DNA of 64,000 bases from contig NZ_JAGFWR010000008.1 in assembly GCF_017599305.1 (NCBI RefSeq), positions 186,001 to 250,000 of the forward strand. The letters run 5' to 3'. Shown in pieces: positions 51,099 to 58,281 of this stretch. The stretch is from Micromonospora antibiotica (GTDB lineage: Bacteria; Actinomycetota; Actinomycetes; Mycobacteriales; Micromonosporaceae). Each line of letters begins with the position of its first letter. Position 1 is the stretch's first letter. A program made the position numbers and the translations under genes. The notes beneath the pieces were generated by a model. The model was not told where the DNA came from. It made no database searches and saw nothing but the letters and a program-made list of their open reading frames with translations.

Positions 51099-52178
51099 TC
51101 AGGAGCCGGCCAGGGGATCGCCGGGGTTGCGCTCCACCTCGCGGGGGTCGCCCTCGCCGGCCCGGGAGGCCAGCAGGCGACGGTACGAGGCCAGTCGGCG
51201 CTGGTCGGCCTTGCCGGCGGTGACCCAGGCGTCCAGGGCGCAGTCCGCCTCGTCCGGGGTGTGCGGGCAGTTGGGCGGGCACTCCACCGTTCCCTCGACC
51301 AGGTCGGGGAAGCCGTGCAGCAGGCTCTCGGCCGAGACGTGGGCCAGCCCGAAGCTGCGGATGCCCGGGGTGTCCACGATCCAGCCCGGGTCCCCGTCGC
51401 CGCCGGGGGTCCGGGGCAGCCGCAGCGCCACCGCGCTGGTGGAGGTGTGCCGGCCCCGGCCGATCGCGCTGACCACGCCGACCGCCCGCAGCGCGTCCGG
51501 CACCAGCCGGTTGACCAGCGTCGACTTGCCCACCCCGGAGTGCCCCACCAGCACCGACACCCGGCCGGCGAGCAGGGCGCGCAGTGCGTCGAGGTCGGAG
51601 TCGGGCCGGACCAGCACGTACGGCAGTTCCAGCTCGGTGTAGTAGCCGACCACCTGTTCGGGGCCAGCCAGGTCGGCTTTGGTCAGGCAGAGCAGCGGCT
51701 CGATGCCGGCGTCGTACGCGGCGACGAGGCACCGGTCGATGAACCCGGTCCGGGGTGGCGGGTCGGCCAGCGCGCTGACGATCACCAGCTGGTCGGCGTT
51801 GGCGACCACCACCCGTTCCAGCCGCCCCTCGGCGGTGTTCTCGTCGTCGTCGGCGGTGCGCCGCAGCACCGAGCGCCGTTCGGTGATCCGGACGATCCGG
51901 GCCAGCGCCCCGTCGGTGCCGGAGACGTCGCCGACCAGGCTCACCCGGTCACCGACCACCACCGACTTGCGGCCCAGTTCGCGGGCCCGCATGGCGGTGA
52001 TCGCGGCACCGTCGGGGGCGTCGGGGAGTACGCAGGTGTACCGGCCCCGGTCGACGGCGATGACGAACCCGTCGACCGCGTCGTCGTGTCGGGGGCGGGT
52101 ACGGGTACGGGGACGTGAGGACCGGCCGGGCCGGACCCGTACGTCGTCCTCGTCGTACTCCCGTCGTTTGGTCGTCAG
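51099..52178 (-). CDS. rsgA: ribosome small-subunit GTPase RsgA, apparent CTG start
   Basis: A 359-residue circularly permuted GTPase that aids late 30S assembly. Present are an N-terminal OB-fold (GFVIAVDRGRYTCVL, then GRKSVVVGDRVSL), the permuted order G4 LTKADL before G1 GHSGVGKST and G3 DTPGIRSFG, and a C-terminal zinc site CPPNCPHTPDEADC. The first ATG (51992) would remove most of the OB-fold. Upstream in frame there is no ATG, GTG or TTG before a stop, but a CTG (52176-52178) with GGAGGGGG 6 nt upstream gives a normal-length protein starting LTTKRREYDEDDVRV. A CTG start is therefore proposed. It lies 18 nt downstream of aroA on the same strand. Confidence 0.9.
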   Translation of the reverse strand: MTTKRREYDEDDVRVRPGRSSRPRTRTRPRHDDAVDGFVIAVDRGRYTCVLPDAPDGAAITAMRARELGRKSVVVGDRVSLVGDVSGTDGALARIVRITERRSVLRRTADDDENTAEGRLERVVVANADQLVIVSALADPPPRTGFIDRCLVAAYDAGIEPLLCLTKADLAGPEQVVGYYTELELPYVLVRPDSDLDALRALLAGRVSVLVGHSGVGKSTLVNRLVPDALRAVGVVSAIGRGRHTSTSAVALRLPRTPGGDGDPGWIVDTPGIRSFGLAHVSAESLLHGFPDLVEGTVECPPNCPHTPDEADCALDAWVTAGKADQRRLASYRRLLASRAGEGDPREVERNPGDPLAGS

Positions 52179-52196
52179 GACCTGCCCCCTCCGCCG

Positions 52197-53498
52197 TCAG
52201 CTCTTGCCGGTCACCATCGCCGACCATAGTGCCGGGAATTCCGGCATGGTCTTGGAGGTGCATGCCACGTCGTCGACCTCGATGCCTGCGACGGCGAGCC
52301 CGGCCACCGCGGCGGCGTGCGCCATCCGGTGGTCGGCGTAGGTGCGGAAGGCTCCCCCGTGCAGTGGCCGGGGTCGGATCTCCAGCCCGTCGGCGGTTTC
52401 GGTCAGGTCGGCGCCGAGCCCGGTGAACTCCCGGGCCAGGGCGGCGAGCCGGTCGGTCTCGTGCCCCCGGATGTGCCCGATGCCGGTGAAGGTCGACGGC
52501 GAGTCGGCCAGCATGGCCAGTGCGGTCAGTGCCGGGGTCAGCTCGCTGACGTCGGACAGGTCGGCGGTCAGCCCGTGCACGGTGCCGGTGCCGCGGACGG
52601 TCAGCCCGGCGGTGGTCAGGGTGACCTCGCCGCCCATCCGGTGCAGCAGCGAGCGGAGCTGTTCGACCGGCTGGACGCTGTTGTGCGGCCAGCCCTGCAA
52701 CGTGACCTCACCGCCGGTGACCAGGGCGGCGGCGAAGAAGGGGACCGCGCCGGAGAGGTCGGGCTCGATCTCCCAGCTCCGGCCGGCGAGCGGCCCCGGC
52801 TCGACCACCCAGACGTCGGGGACGCTGTCGTCGACGGCTGCCCCGGCGGCCCGCAGCATCTGCACCGTCATCCGCAGGTGCGGCGCGGACGGCACCGGTG
52901 GGCCCTGGTGCCGGACCACCACGCCCCGGTCGAAGCGGGCCCCGGCGAGCAGCAGGCCGGAGACGAGCTGGCTGGAGGCGGAGGCGTCGATCACCACCTC
53001 GCCACCGGCGACCCCACCGGTGCCCTGCACCACCAGGGGCAGGCTGCCGGTCTCGGGTGCGTCGATCCGGACGCCGAGGGAGCGCAGCGCGCCGATCAGC
53101 GGGCCGAGCGGCCGGACCCGGGCCTGCGGGTCGCCGTCGAAGGTGACCTGCCCTTCGGCGAGGCCGGCGACCGGTGGGACGAACCGCATCACCGTGCCGG
53201 CGAGGCCGACGTCGACGTGGGCCGGGCCGACGAGCCGGTGTGGCCGGACCAGCCAGCGGTCGTCGTCGGAGACGGAGACGTGCGCACCCATCGCGCGCAG
53301 CCCGCCCGCCATGAGTTCGGTGTCGCGGGCCCGTAGCGGCCCGTGCAGCGTCGACGGGCCGCCGGCCAGCGCGCTGAGCACCAGGGCGCGGGCGGTCATC
53401 GACTTGGAGCCGGGTAGGCGCAGCGTCGCGGTGACCGGGTCACTGGCGGTCGGCGCGGCCCAGGGTTGTTGCGGACGGGTGGCGGTCAGGTTTCCCAC
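52197..53498 (-). CDS. aroA: 3-phosphoshikimate 1-carboxyvinyltransferase (EPSP synthase)
   Basis: A 433-residue enzyme of the shikimate pathway, joining phosphoenolpyruvate to shikimate 3-phosphate. Motifs: LPGSKSMTARALVLSALAGG near the N-terminus (usual form S-K-S-x-T-N-R-A), GLAGTVMRF, RPLGPLIGALRSLG, DASASSQLVSGLLLAGA and TYADHRMAHAAAVAGL. The Asn of the first motif is Ala here, and the inhibitor-sensing Gly-Pro loop cannot be judged from sequence alone. The GTG at 53498 was preferred because CAGAAT lies 6 nt upstream (leaderless); GTG 53504 is the alternative. It is followed by rsgA after 18 nt. Confidence 0.94.
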   Translation of the reverse strand: MGNLTATRPQQPWAAPTASDPVTATLRLPGSKSMTARALVLSALAGGPSTLHGPLRARDTELMAGGLRAMGAHVSVSDDDRWLVRPHRLVGPAHVDVGLAGTVMRFVPPVAGLAEGQVTFDGDPQARVRPLGPLIGALRSLGVRIDAPETGSLPLVVQGTGGVAGGEVVIDASASSQLVSGLLLAGARFDRGVVVRHQGPPVPSAPHLRMTVQMLRAAGAAVDDSVPDVWVVEPGPLAGRSWEIEPDLSGAVPFFAAALVTGGEVTLQGWPHNSVQPVEQLRSLLHRMGGEVTLTTAGLTVRGTGTVHGLTADLSDVSELTPALTALAMLADSPSTFTGIGHIRGHETDRLAALAREFTGLGADLTETADGLEIRPRPLHGGAFRTYADHRMAHAAAVAGLAVAGIEVDDVACTSKTMPEFPALWSAMVTGKS

Positions 53499-53504
53499 GG
53501 TCAC

Positions 53505-53510
53505 ATTCTG
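53505..53510 (-). promoter_or_regulatory. -10-like element upstream of aroA
   Basis: On the minus strand CAGAAT is followed by 6 nt (GTGACC) and then GTG 53498. It matches TAnnnT only as CAnnnT, but the same CAGAAT-N6-GTG layout recurs before the gene at 54920. Confidence 0.4.
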
Positions 53511-53587
53511 CCAACCCGGCGACAATTTCGAGCCGACCGTCCGGCTGACTCCCGGTTGGCGGGACAACCCACGACGGGGCGGGGCGT

Positions 53588-53593
53588 TAGCGT
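53588..53593 (+). promoter_or_regulatory. -10 element of a leaderless promoter for the SRAP gene
   Basis: TAGCGT (TAnnnT) is followed by 7 nt and then ATGTGCGG, the required Met-Cys2 start. No ribosome site lies in the 7-nt gap. Confidence 0.55.
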
Positions 53594-53600
53594 ATGCGGC

Positions 53601-54299
53601 ATGTGCGGCAGGTATGCGACGACCCGCAGCGCCGGGGACCTGAGCGCCGTCTTCGAGTCGTACGACGACACCGAGGGTCGGCTCGGGCCGGACCACAACG
53701 TCGCGCCGACCGATTCGGTGCCGGTGGTCCGGGTCGACACCGAGCAGGGGCGGGTGCTGTCGGCCGGCCGCTGGGGCCTGGTGCCGCACTGGGCGAAGTC
53801 GGCCGCCGGCGCGGCCCGCATGATCAACGCCCGGGCCGAGACGGTCGCCACCAGCCGGGCGTACGCCGTGCCGTTCGCCCGTCGGCGCTGCCTGGTCCCG
53901 GCCGACGGCTGGTACGAGTGGGTGCGCCGGTCCGGTGGCGGCAAGCAGCCCTACTTCATGACCCCGCGCGACGGTTCGGTGCTGGCGTTGGCCGGCATCT
54001 GGTCCCGCTGGGAGGAGTCGCTCACGTTCAGCGTGCTGACCACGGCGGCGGTGGGCGAGTTGGCCGAGGTGCACGACCGGATGCCGCTGTTGTTGCCGCC
54101 GGAGCGGTGGGCGGACTGGCTCGCCCCGGCCGATGATCCGGCGGCGCTGCTGGTCCCGCCGCCGGCGGGGTGGCTCGCCGGGTTGGAGATCCGTCCGGTC
54201 GGGACGGCGGTGGGCAACGTGCGCAACAACGGCCCGGAGTTGACCGCCCGGGTGCCGGTGGACCGGGAACGCTCCCACGGGGAGACTGCGCTGTTCTGA
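53601..54299 (+). CDS. SRAP-domain protein (HMCES/YedK family)
   Basis: A 232-residue single-domain SRAP protein, which forms a covalent link to abasic sites in single-stranded DNA through Cys2. All expected residues are visible: M-C-G-R-Y at the start (Cys2 after Met removal), PTDSVPVV, RWGLVPHWAK, INARAETV (Asn), CLVPADGWYEW (Glu) and VHDRMP (His). The start ATG is fixed by Cys2 and by the leaderless promoter. It is divergent from aroA. Length is normal (220-240). Confidence 0.95.
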   Translation: MCGRYATTRSAGDLSAVFESYDDTEGRLGPDHNVAPTDSVPVVRVDTEQGRVLSAGRWGLVPHWAKSAAGAARMINARAETVATSRAYAVPFARRRCLVPADGWYEWVRRSGGGKQPYFMTPRDGSVLALAGIWSRWEESLTFSVLTTAAVGELAEVHDRMPLLLPPERWADWLAPADDPAALLVPPPAGWLAGLEIRPVGTAVGNVRNNGPELTARVPVDRERSHGETALF

Positions 54300-54499
54300 A
54301 CGCGATTGGCGACATTGTCGCGTACGAATTGCCAGAGTTCCGGGCGAAACGTCGCTCGGACCTTTAGCCATCTTTCCGGCAGACCCCTTGTCCCCGTAGC
54401 CAACAGTGCGATAGAACACAGCGCTGGCACTGGGAGCGTCTTCGCGCAGTGTGAACGACGCCCGTCGATCTTGCCGGTCCCACGGGGGAGGTGGGTGTG

Positions 54500-54892
54500 A
54501 TGACCCGGGCGCGTATGCCCCGACCGCACGAGGTGGCCGCCGCACGACGGGATCCGCGACTGCTGCGCGCGTTGCGGGACCGCCGTTCCGACGATGCCTG
54601 GCGGACCAGAGGAACCTGTCAGAGTGTGGATCCGGAGACGTTCTTTCCGGCACCCAACGAACCAGCCGACTCGGCGGTGGCGCTCTGCCGCAGCTGTGAC
54701 GTCCAGGGATCCTGCCTGGCCTGGGCGTTGGAGGTGGGCGACACCCACGGGGTGTGGGGTGGCACCACCCCGCGTGAGCGCCGGGCCATGCTGGTCGCCT
54801 GGCGTGGCGAGGTCGGATCCGATCCCGCCGCGGCCGACGACGCCGGCCCACCGGTGCGGGACCGGCTGCTCACCCTGGTTCCGCTGAGCTGA
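54500..54892 (+). CDS. WhiB-like iron-sulfur regulator
   Basis: A 130-residue Wbl protein. The four Cys ligands of a [4Fe-4S] cluster are in order: one in GTCQSVDPETFFPAP, C-x2-C in ALCRSCDVQG and one in SCLAWALEV. The GVWGGTTPRERR turn and basic tail follow as in WhiB proteins, which bind sigma factor region 4. The C-terminus (GSDPAAADDAGP) is an extra acidic tail. The ATG was chosen because GGGGGAGG is 9 nt upstream; a GTG three codons earlier is too close to it. The subclass was not assigned. Confidence 0.93.
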   Translation: MTRARMPRPHEVAAARRDPRLLRALRDRRSDDAWRTRGTCQSVDPETFFPAPNEPADSAVALCRSCDVQGSCLAWALEVGDTHGVWGGTTPRERRAMLVAWRGEVGSDPAAADDAGPPVRDRLLTLVPLS

Positions 54893-54907
54893 CCCGTCGG
54901 GGCGGCG

Positions 54908-54913
54908 CAGAAT
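54908..54913 (+). promoter_or_regulatory. -10-like element of a leaderless promoter
   Basis: CAGAAT is separated by 6 nt from the GTG of the hydrolase gene. The match to TAnnnT is CAnnnT, as before aroA. Confidence 0.4.
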
Positions 54914-54919
54914 GGCCGG

Positions 54920-55531
54920 GTGCCGCACCCCACGCAACTCGACACCCCCCGGGGCCCGGCCCGGGTCGACACCGACCTGCCGGCCGCCGCGCCGACGTCG
55001 CTGCTCGTGCTCGGTCACGGCGCCGGTGGTGCGGTGGACGCGCCGGACCTGCTCGCCCTGCGCGACGCCGCCCGCGACGCCGGGGTGGTGGTGGCCCGGG
55101 TGACCCAGCCCTACCGGGTGGCCGGTCGTCGGGCCCCGGCCCCGGCCGGGCACCTGGACGAGGCGTGGACGGCGGTGCTGGCCGCGCTGCGCCACCGGCA
55201 CCCTGAGCTGCCCCTGCTGGTCGGTGGGCGGTCCAGCGGTGCCCGGGTGGCCTGTCGGACGGCCCGCGCGGTGGGTGCGGCCGGGGTGGTCGCGTTGGCC
55301 TTTCCGCTGCACCCGCCGGGGCGGCCGGAGCGCTCCCGGGCCGACGAACTGGTCACCGGGCTGCCGACGCTGGTGGTCAACGGCGACCGGGACCCGTTCG
55401 GGACGCCCGCCGCCGCCGGCCCGGTCGAGGTGGTGGTACGCGGTGGCGAACGTCACGACCTGCGCCGGGATCCGACCGGCACGGCCGGGGTGGTGCTCAC
55501 CTGGCTGCGCGCACACGGCTGGGCCCGCTGA
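54920..55531 (+). CDS. alpha/beta-hydrolase of the KANL3/Tex30 type
   Basis: A 203-residue protein with SLLVLGHGAGGAVDAPDLL (oxyanion loop), then VTQPYRVAGRRAPAP, a nucleophile elbow GGRSSGARVA (G-x-S-x-G as GRSSG) and HPPGRPERSRADEL. A DGD-like acid (VVNGDRDPFG) and late His (GERHDLRRD) complete a plausible Ser-Asp-His triad. It matches the small actinobacterial dienelactone-hydrolase-like family whose substrate is unknown. The start is a GTG, apparently leaderless. It lies on its own between the wbl gene and sigR. Confidence 0.87.
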   Translation: MPHPTQLDTPRGPARVDTDLPAAAPTSLLVLGHGAGGAVDAPDLLALRDAARDAGVVVARVTQPYRVAGRRAPAPAGHLDEAWTAVLAALRHRHPELPLLVGGRSSGARVACRTARAVGAAGVVALAFPLHPPGRPERSRADELVTGLPTLVVNGDRDPFGTPAAAGPVEVVVRGGERHDLRRDPTGTAGVVLTWLRAHGWAR

Positions 55532-55746
55532 TCGGCCCGGACCGGGTCGTCCCGCGCCGCGTCGACCGGTCGCCCCGGCGGCGGACCGAGGCGGTGACCA
55601 CCCGTTTCCGCCCCGCCGGAGCCGTCGTTGCATCCGATGGTGTCGACCTTCCGGTTCGGGTGGTCGGGACCGTCCCTCCCAGGCCCTTCCTGGTCCCAGC
55701 CCGCCGGTAGCCGACCGGTGGGTCGGGACCAGGAGCGGGGGCCGGC

Positions 55747-55773
55747 GGAATGCCCGGCCCGCGGTCGGGTGTT
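55747..55773 (+). promoter_or_regulatory. candidate SigR-dependent promoter of sigR
   Basis: GGAAT (55747-55751) followed after 19 nt by GTT (55771-55773) matches the SigR consensus known from Streptomyces (GGAAT, about 18-19 nt, GTT). It lies 40 nt upstream of the longer sigR start, consistent with positive autoregulation under thiol oxidation. Confidence 0.6.
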
Positions 55774-55812
55774 ACGCCTCCCGGACGAGGAATCTGGCGA
55801 GGGGGGTGACCG

Positions 55813-56007
55813 GTGCCGACCGAGACACGGAACCGGGAGCGGGACGAGCAGGGCGCACGGCAGCTCAGACAGCTGCTGGACGGCCCGGACTGGCCGGCGG
55901 TGGGGACCGGTCACGAGGTGGTGAGCACCAGCACACCCGGCGGAACCGAAGCTGTGGGCCGGTTCGGCCGCGTATCCTCGGCGGGACAGCATCCGACGCG
56001 AGGGGAT
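55813..56007 (+). other. in-frame N-terminal extension of SigR (candidate long isoform)
   Basis: A GTG with GAGGGGGG 6 nt upstream opens a frame that runs straight into sigR and adds 65 residues (VPTETRNRERDEQGARQLRQ at its start). The first half has normal coding bias. In Streptomyces coelicolor, SigR has just such a longer, unstable isoform made from the oxidation-induced promoter. The candidate promoter lies directly upstream. Confidence 0.55.
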
Positions 56008-56634
56008 GTGCGGTTGACCACCGAGAAGACGGACGAGCGTAAGGCCCGCTTCGAGCGGGACGCGATGCCCTTCGTCGATCAGCTCTACGCCGCCGGGCTG
56101 CGGATGACCCGCAACCCGGCCGATGCCGAGGATCTGGTCCAGGAGACGTACCTGAAGGCGTACGCCGCCTTCCACCAGTTCGAGCAGGGCACCAACCTGA
56201 AGGCCTGGCTCTACCGGATCCTGACCAACACCTACATCAACTCCTACCGCAAGCGGCAGCGCCAGCCCATCCAGGCGCCCACCGAGGAGATCACCGACTG
56301 GCAGCTCGCCGAGGCCGAGTCGCACACCTCCAGCGGGTTGCGGTCGGCCGAGACCGAGGCGTTGGACCGGCTGCCCGACAGCGACGTCAAGGAGGCCCTG
56401 CAGCAGTTGCCGGAGGAGTTCCGGTTGGCGGTGTATCTGACCGATGTCGAGGGCTTCTCGTACAAGGAGGTCGCCGACATCATGGGCACGCCGATCGGCA
56501 CCGTGATGTCCCGGTTGCACCGCGGGCGTCGCAATCTGCGCAAGCTGCTTGAGCGGTACGCCGCGGAGCGTGGCTTCAGCGCCGCGCAGCCCGCGAAGGG
56601 CTCGACCACCGCCACTGCCAGTCGGGAGGTGTGA
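56008..56634 (+). CDS. sigR: ECF RNA polymerase sigma factor SigR
   Basis: About 208 residues. Region 2 reads AMPFVDQLYAAGLRMTRNPADAEDLVQETYLKAY (start and end words), with the ECF core-binding EDLVQET and NTYINSYRKRQ; region 4 has LPEEFRLAVYLTDVEGFSYKEVADIMG, ending GTVMSRLHRGRRNLRK. The sequence is that of the SigR/SigH group that controls thioredoxin and other thiol-oxidation genes. The start may be GTG 56008 or TTG 56014 (AGGGGA upstream); a longer start at 55813 is described separately. It is followed one nucleotide after its stop by the gene for its anti-sigma factor. Confidence 0.95.
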   Translation: MRLTTEKTDERKARFERDAMPFVDQLYAAGLRMTRNPADAEDLVQETYLKAYAAFHQFEQGTNLKAWLYRILTNTYINSYRKRQRQPIQAPTEEITDWQLAEAESHTSSGLRSAETEALDRLPDSDVKEALQQLPEEFRLAVYLTDVEGFSYKEVADIMGTPIGTVMSRLHRGRRNLRKLLERYAAERGFSAAQPAKGSTTATASREV

Positions 56635-56635
56635 C

Positions 56636-56923
56636 ATGAGCTGCGGAAAGCCGCACGAGACGGACTGCCGGGAAGTGCTCGCCGAGGTCTACCTCTACCT
56701 GGACCTGGAGTGCGCCGAGGAACGCCGTTCGCTGATCCGCTACCACCTGGACGAGTGCGGACCCTGCCTGCGTGAGTACGGCATCGAGCAGGAGGTGCGG
56801 GCGCTGGTGGCCCGCTGCTGCGGCAACGAGACCGCCCCCGACCAGCTGCGCGAGCGGCTGCGGGTACGCCTCACCGAGCTGGTGGTCTTCGAGGCCAGCG
56901 AGTCCCGCGAACTCGCCGAGTGA
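56636..56923 (+). CDS. rsrA: zinc-binding anti-sigma factor RsrA
   Basis: A 95-residue ZAS-family protein that holds SigR inactive until oxidised. The redox residues sit at the same numbers as in Streptomyces RsrA: Cys3, Cys11, His37, Cys41 and Cys44 (H-x3-C-x2-C in RYHLDECGPCLRE). Oxidation of Cys11 with Cys44 releases zinc and the sigma factor in the studied homologue. Additional Cys (C26, and a CC pair near 59-60) are unusual. GGGAGGTG lies a few nt before the ATG. Confidence 0.95.
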   Translation: MSCGKPHETDCREVLAEVYLYLDLECAEERRSLIRYHLDECGPCLREYGIEQEVRALVARCCGNETAPDQLRERLRVRLTELVVFEASESRELAE

Positions 56924-57027
56924 CGCTGCGGCGGCCGGGTGACCCCGCAGCCGCCCGACGCGCCGGTGCCCGCACCCCACCCGGCGTCGAATGAAATCCG
57001 GCCCGCACCGGCCGGCTGACGGCACGT

Positions 57028-57069
57028 ACACCGGTGGCCCGGGTCGACGTCGACCCGGGCCACCGGTGT
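57028..57069. terminator. perfect 42-bp palindrome between convergent genes
   Basis: Two 21-bp arms (57028-57048 and 57049-57069) are exact reverse complements with no spacer, starting ACACCGGTGGCCC and mirrored at the other end. Placed midway between convergent rsrA and bL37, it would form a very stable hairpin on either strand and act as a bidirectional terminator. Confidence 0.75.
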
Positions 57070-57119
57070 GTCCGGCTCCGGCCGGCCCTGGCGTCGCGGC
57101 GGCGGACCGTCGGGACGAC

Positions 57120-57194
57120 TCAGGAGTTGGGGCGCTTGCCGTGGTTCGCGCCGCTCTTCTTACGGGCCTTCTTCTTACGGGCCTTCTTCGCCAT
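57120..57194 (-). CDS. 50S ribosomal protein bL37 (24 residues)
   Basis: The 24-residue product begins MAKKARKKKARKKSGANHG and ends KRPNS. Its Lys/Arg-rich start and the closing ANHGKRPN block agree with the small actinobacterial large-subunit protein bL37 found in mycobacterial ribosomes. GAGGAGG lies 6 nt before the ATG. In mycobacteria the homologous gene also sits in the sigR(sigH)-rsrA(rshA)-biotinyl-protein neighbourhood. It is easily missed because of its size. Confidence 0.88.
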   Translation of the reverse strand: MAKKARKKKARKKSGANHGKRPNS

Positions 57195-57443
57195 GCTGAC
57201 CTCCTCGTGATGGGTCCGACCCCTGCTGCGGCGACCCTGGACGTCGGGGCACGCCGCCGGTCCTCCCGGCGTCGGGGTCCGACCTGATGATGCTAGTGCG
57301 GCCGGCACCCGCCGTCGCGCGCCGGGGCGGCAGCGGTACGTCGGTGGGTGTGGCCTGGCCGGTGTCGGCGCTCGTCGCCCGCGCGGGGGCGGCACGTGAT
57401 TGGATACCGACGCAGACACACCCGGTGGAGAGGGAGGGCCGTG

Positions 57444-57659
57444 ATGGCCGAGGAGATCCGCGCCGAGATGGTGGCCAACGTGTGGAAGGTCGTCGCGACG
57501 GCCGGGGACACCGTGTCCGAGGGAGACACGTTGGTGATCCTGGAGTCGATGAAGATGGAGATCCCGGTCGTCGCCGAGTCCGACGGGGTGGTCGAGCAGC
57601 TCGCGGTCAACGAGGGCGACGTGGTGCAGGACGGTGACCTGATCGCGGTGATCGGGTGA
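57444..57659 (+). CDS. biotin/lipoyl-attachment protein (TB7.3-like)
   Basis: A 71-residue free-standing biotinyl domain. The lysine to be modified is in the hairpin ESMKMEIPV, with the second half VNEGDVVQDGDLIAVIG. It matches the mycobacterial biotinylated protein TB7.3, which is encoded next to sigH-rshA. No carboxylase subunit is adjacent, so its partner is elsewhere. GGGAGGG lies 8 nt before the ATG. The next gene overlaps its stop by 4 nt. Confidence 0.93.
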   Translation: MAEEIRAEMVANVWKVVATAGDTVSEGDTLVILESMKMEIPVVAESDGVVEQLAVNEGDVVQDGDLIAVIG

Positions 57660-58189
57660 GTCCCGGCGACCGGTCGACCGGGCTGCTGGTCCGCCGGGCC
57701 GTACCGGCCGAGTTCGCGGCGGTGGCCCGGCTGACCGTCGCCGCCTACGAGGCCGACGGCCAGCTCAAGGGCGAGAACGGCTACGGCGATGTGCTGGCCG
57801 ACGTGGCCGGCCGGGCGGAGCACGGCGAAATCCTGGTCGCCGTGGACGAGTCGACCGGCGCGGTGCTCGGCTCGGTCACCTTCGTGCTGCCCGGCAGCCC
57901 GTACGCGGAGCTGTCCGGGCCGGGCGAGGCGGAGTTCCGGATGTTGGCGGTGGACCCGGCCGCGCAGGGGCGCGGGGTGGGCGTGACGCTGGTCCGGGCC
58001 TGCCTGTCCCGGGCCGTGGACCAGGGCTGCTCGGCGATGGTCATCTGCGTCCGTAGCGGACTCGCCGACGCCGCCCACCGGCTGTACGCGGGGCTCGGTT
58101 TCGTGCGTACCCCGGAGCGGGACTGGTCGCCGCTGCCCGGCGTCGACCTGCTCGCCCTGCGCATGGCCCTGCCCGCCGGCCCAGCCTGA
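57656..58189 (+). CDS. GNAT-family N-acetyltransferase
   Basis: A 177-residue single-domain GNAT. Motif D/A: LLVRRAVPAEFAAVARLTVAAY at the N-terminus, GSVTFVLPGSPY strand, EFRMLAVDPAAQGRGVG (Q/R-x-x-G-x-G/A acetyl-CoA loop as QGRGVG) and HRLYAGLGFVRTPERD. The GTG overlaps the biotinyl-protein stop (GTGA), so the two are coupled. The substrate is unknown. This marks the end of the conserved sigR block; the next gene has a different base composition. Confidence 0.9.
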   Translation: MSPGDRSTGLLVRRAVPAEFAAVARLTVAAYEADGQLKGENGYGDVLADVAGRAEHGEILVAVDESTGAVLGSVTFVLPGSPYAELSGPGEAEFRMLAVDPAAQGRGVGVTLVRACLSRAVDQGCSAMVICVRSGLADAAHRLYAGLGFVRTPERDWSPLPGVDLLALRMALPAGPA

Positions 58190-58281
58190 CCGGGCCGCAC
58201 CGACCTGCCCGCCTGGTGGGTAGGCCGGCTTGGGTGAGATGGCGGGTCTGCGCTTCTTGCCGGTCACCTTCAGAATGACGT

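Noticed and set aside
51099..51992. ATG at 51992 as the rsgA start
   Set aside because: It would remove the N-terminal OB-fold; a CTG 186 nt upstream with a good ribosome site gives a normal-length RsgA.
55560..55810. Possible further gene between the hydrolase and sigR
   Set aside because: No frame with a ribosome site; the region instead holds the candidate SigR promoter.
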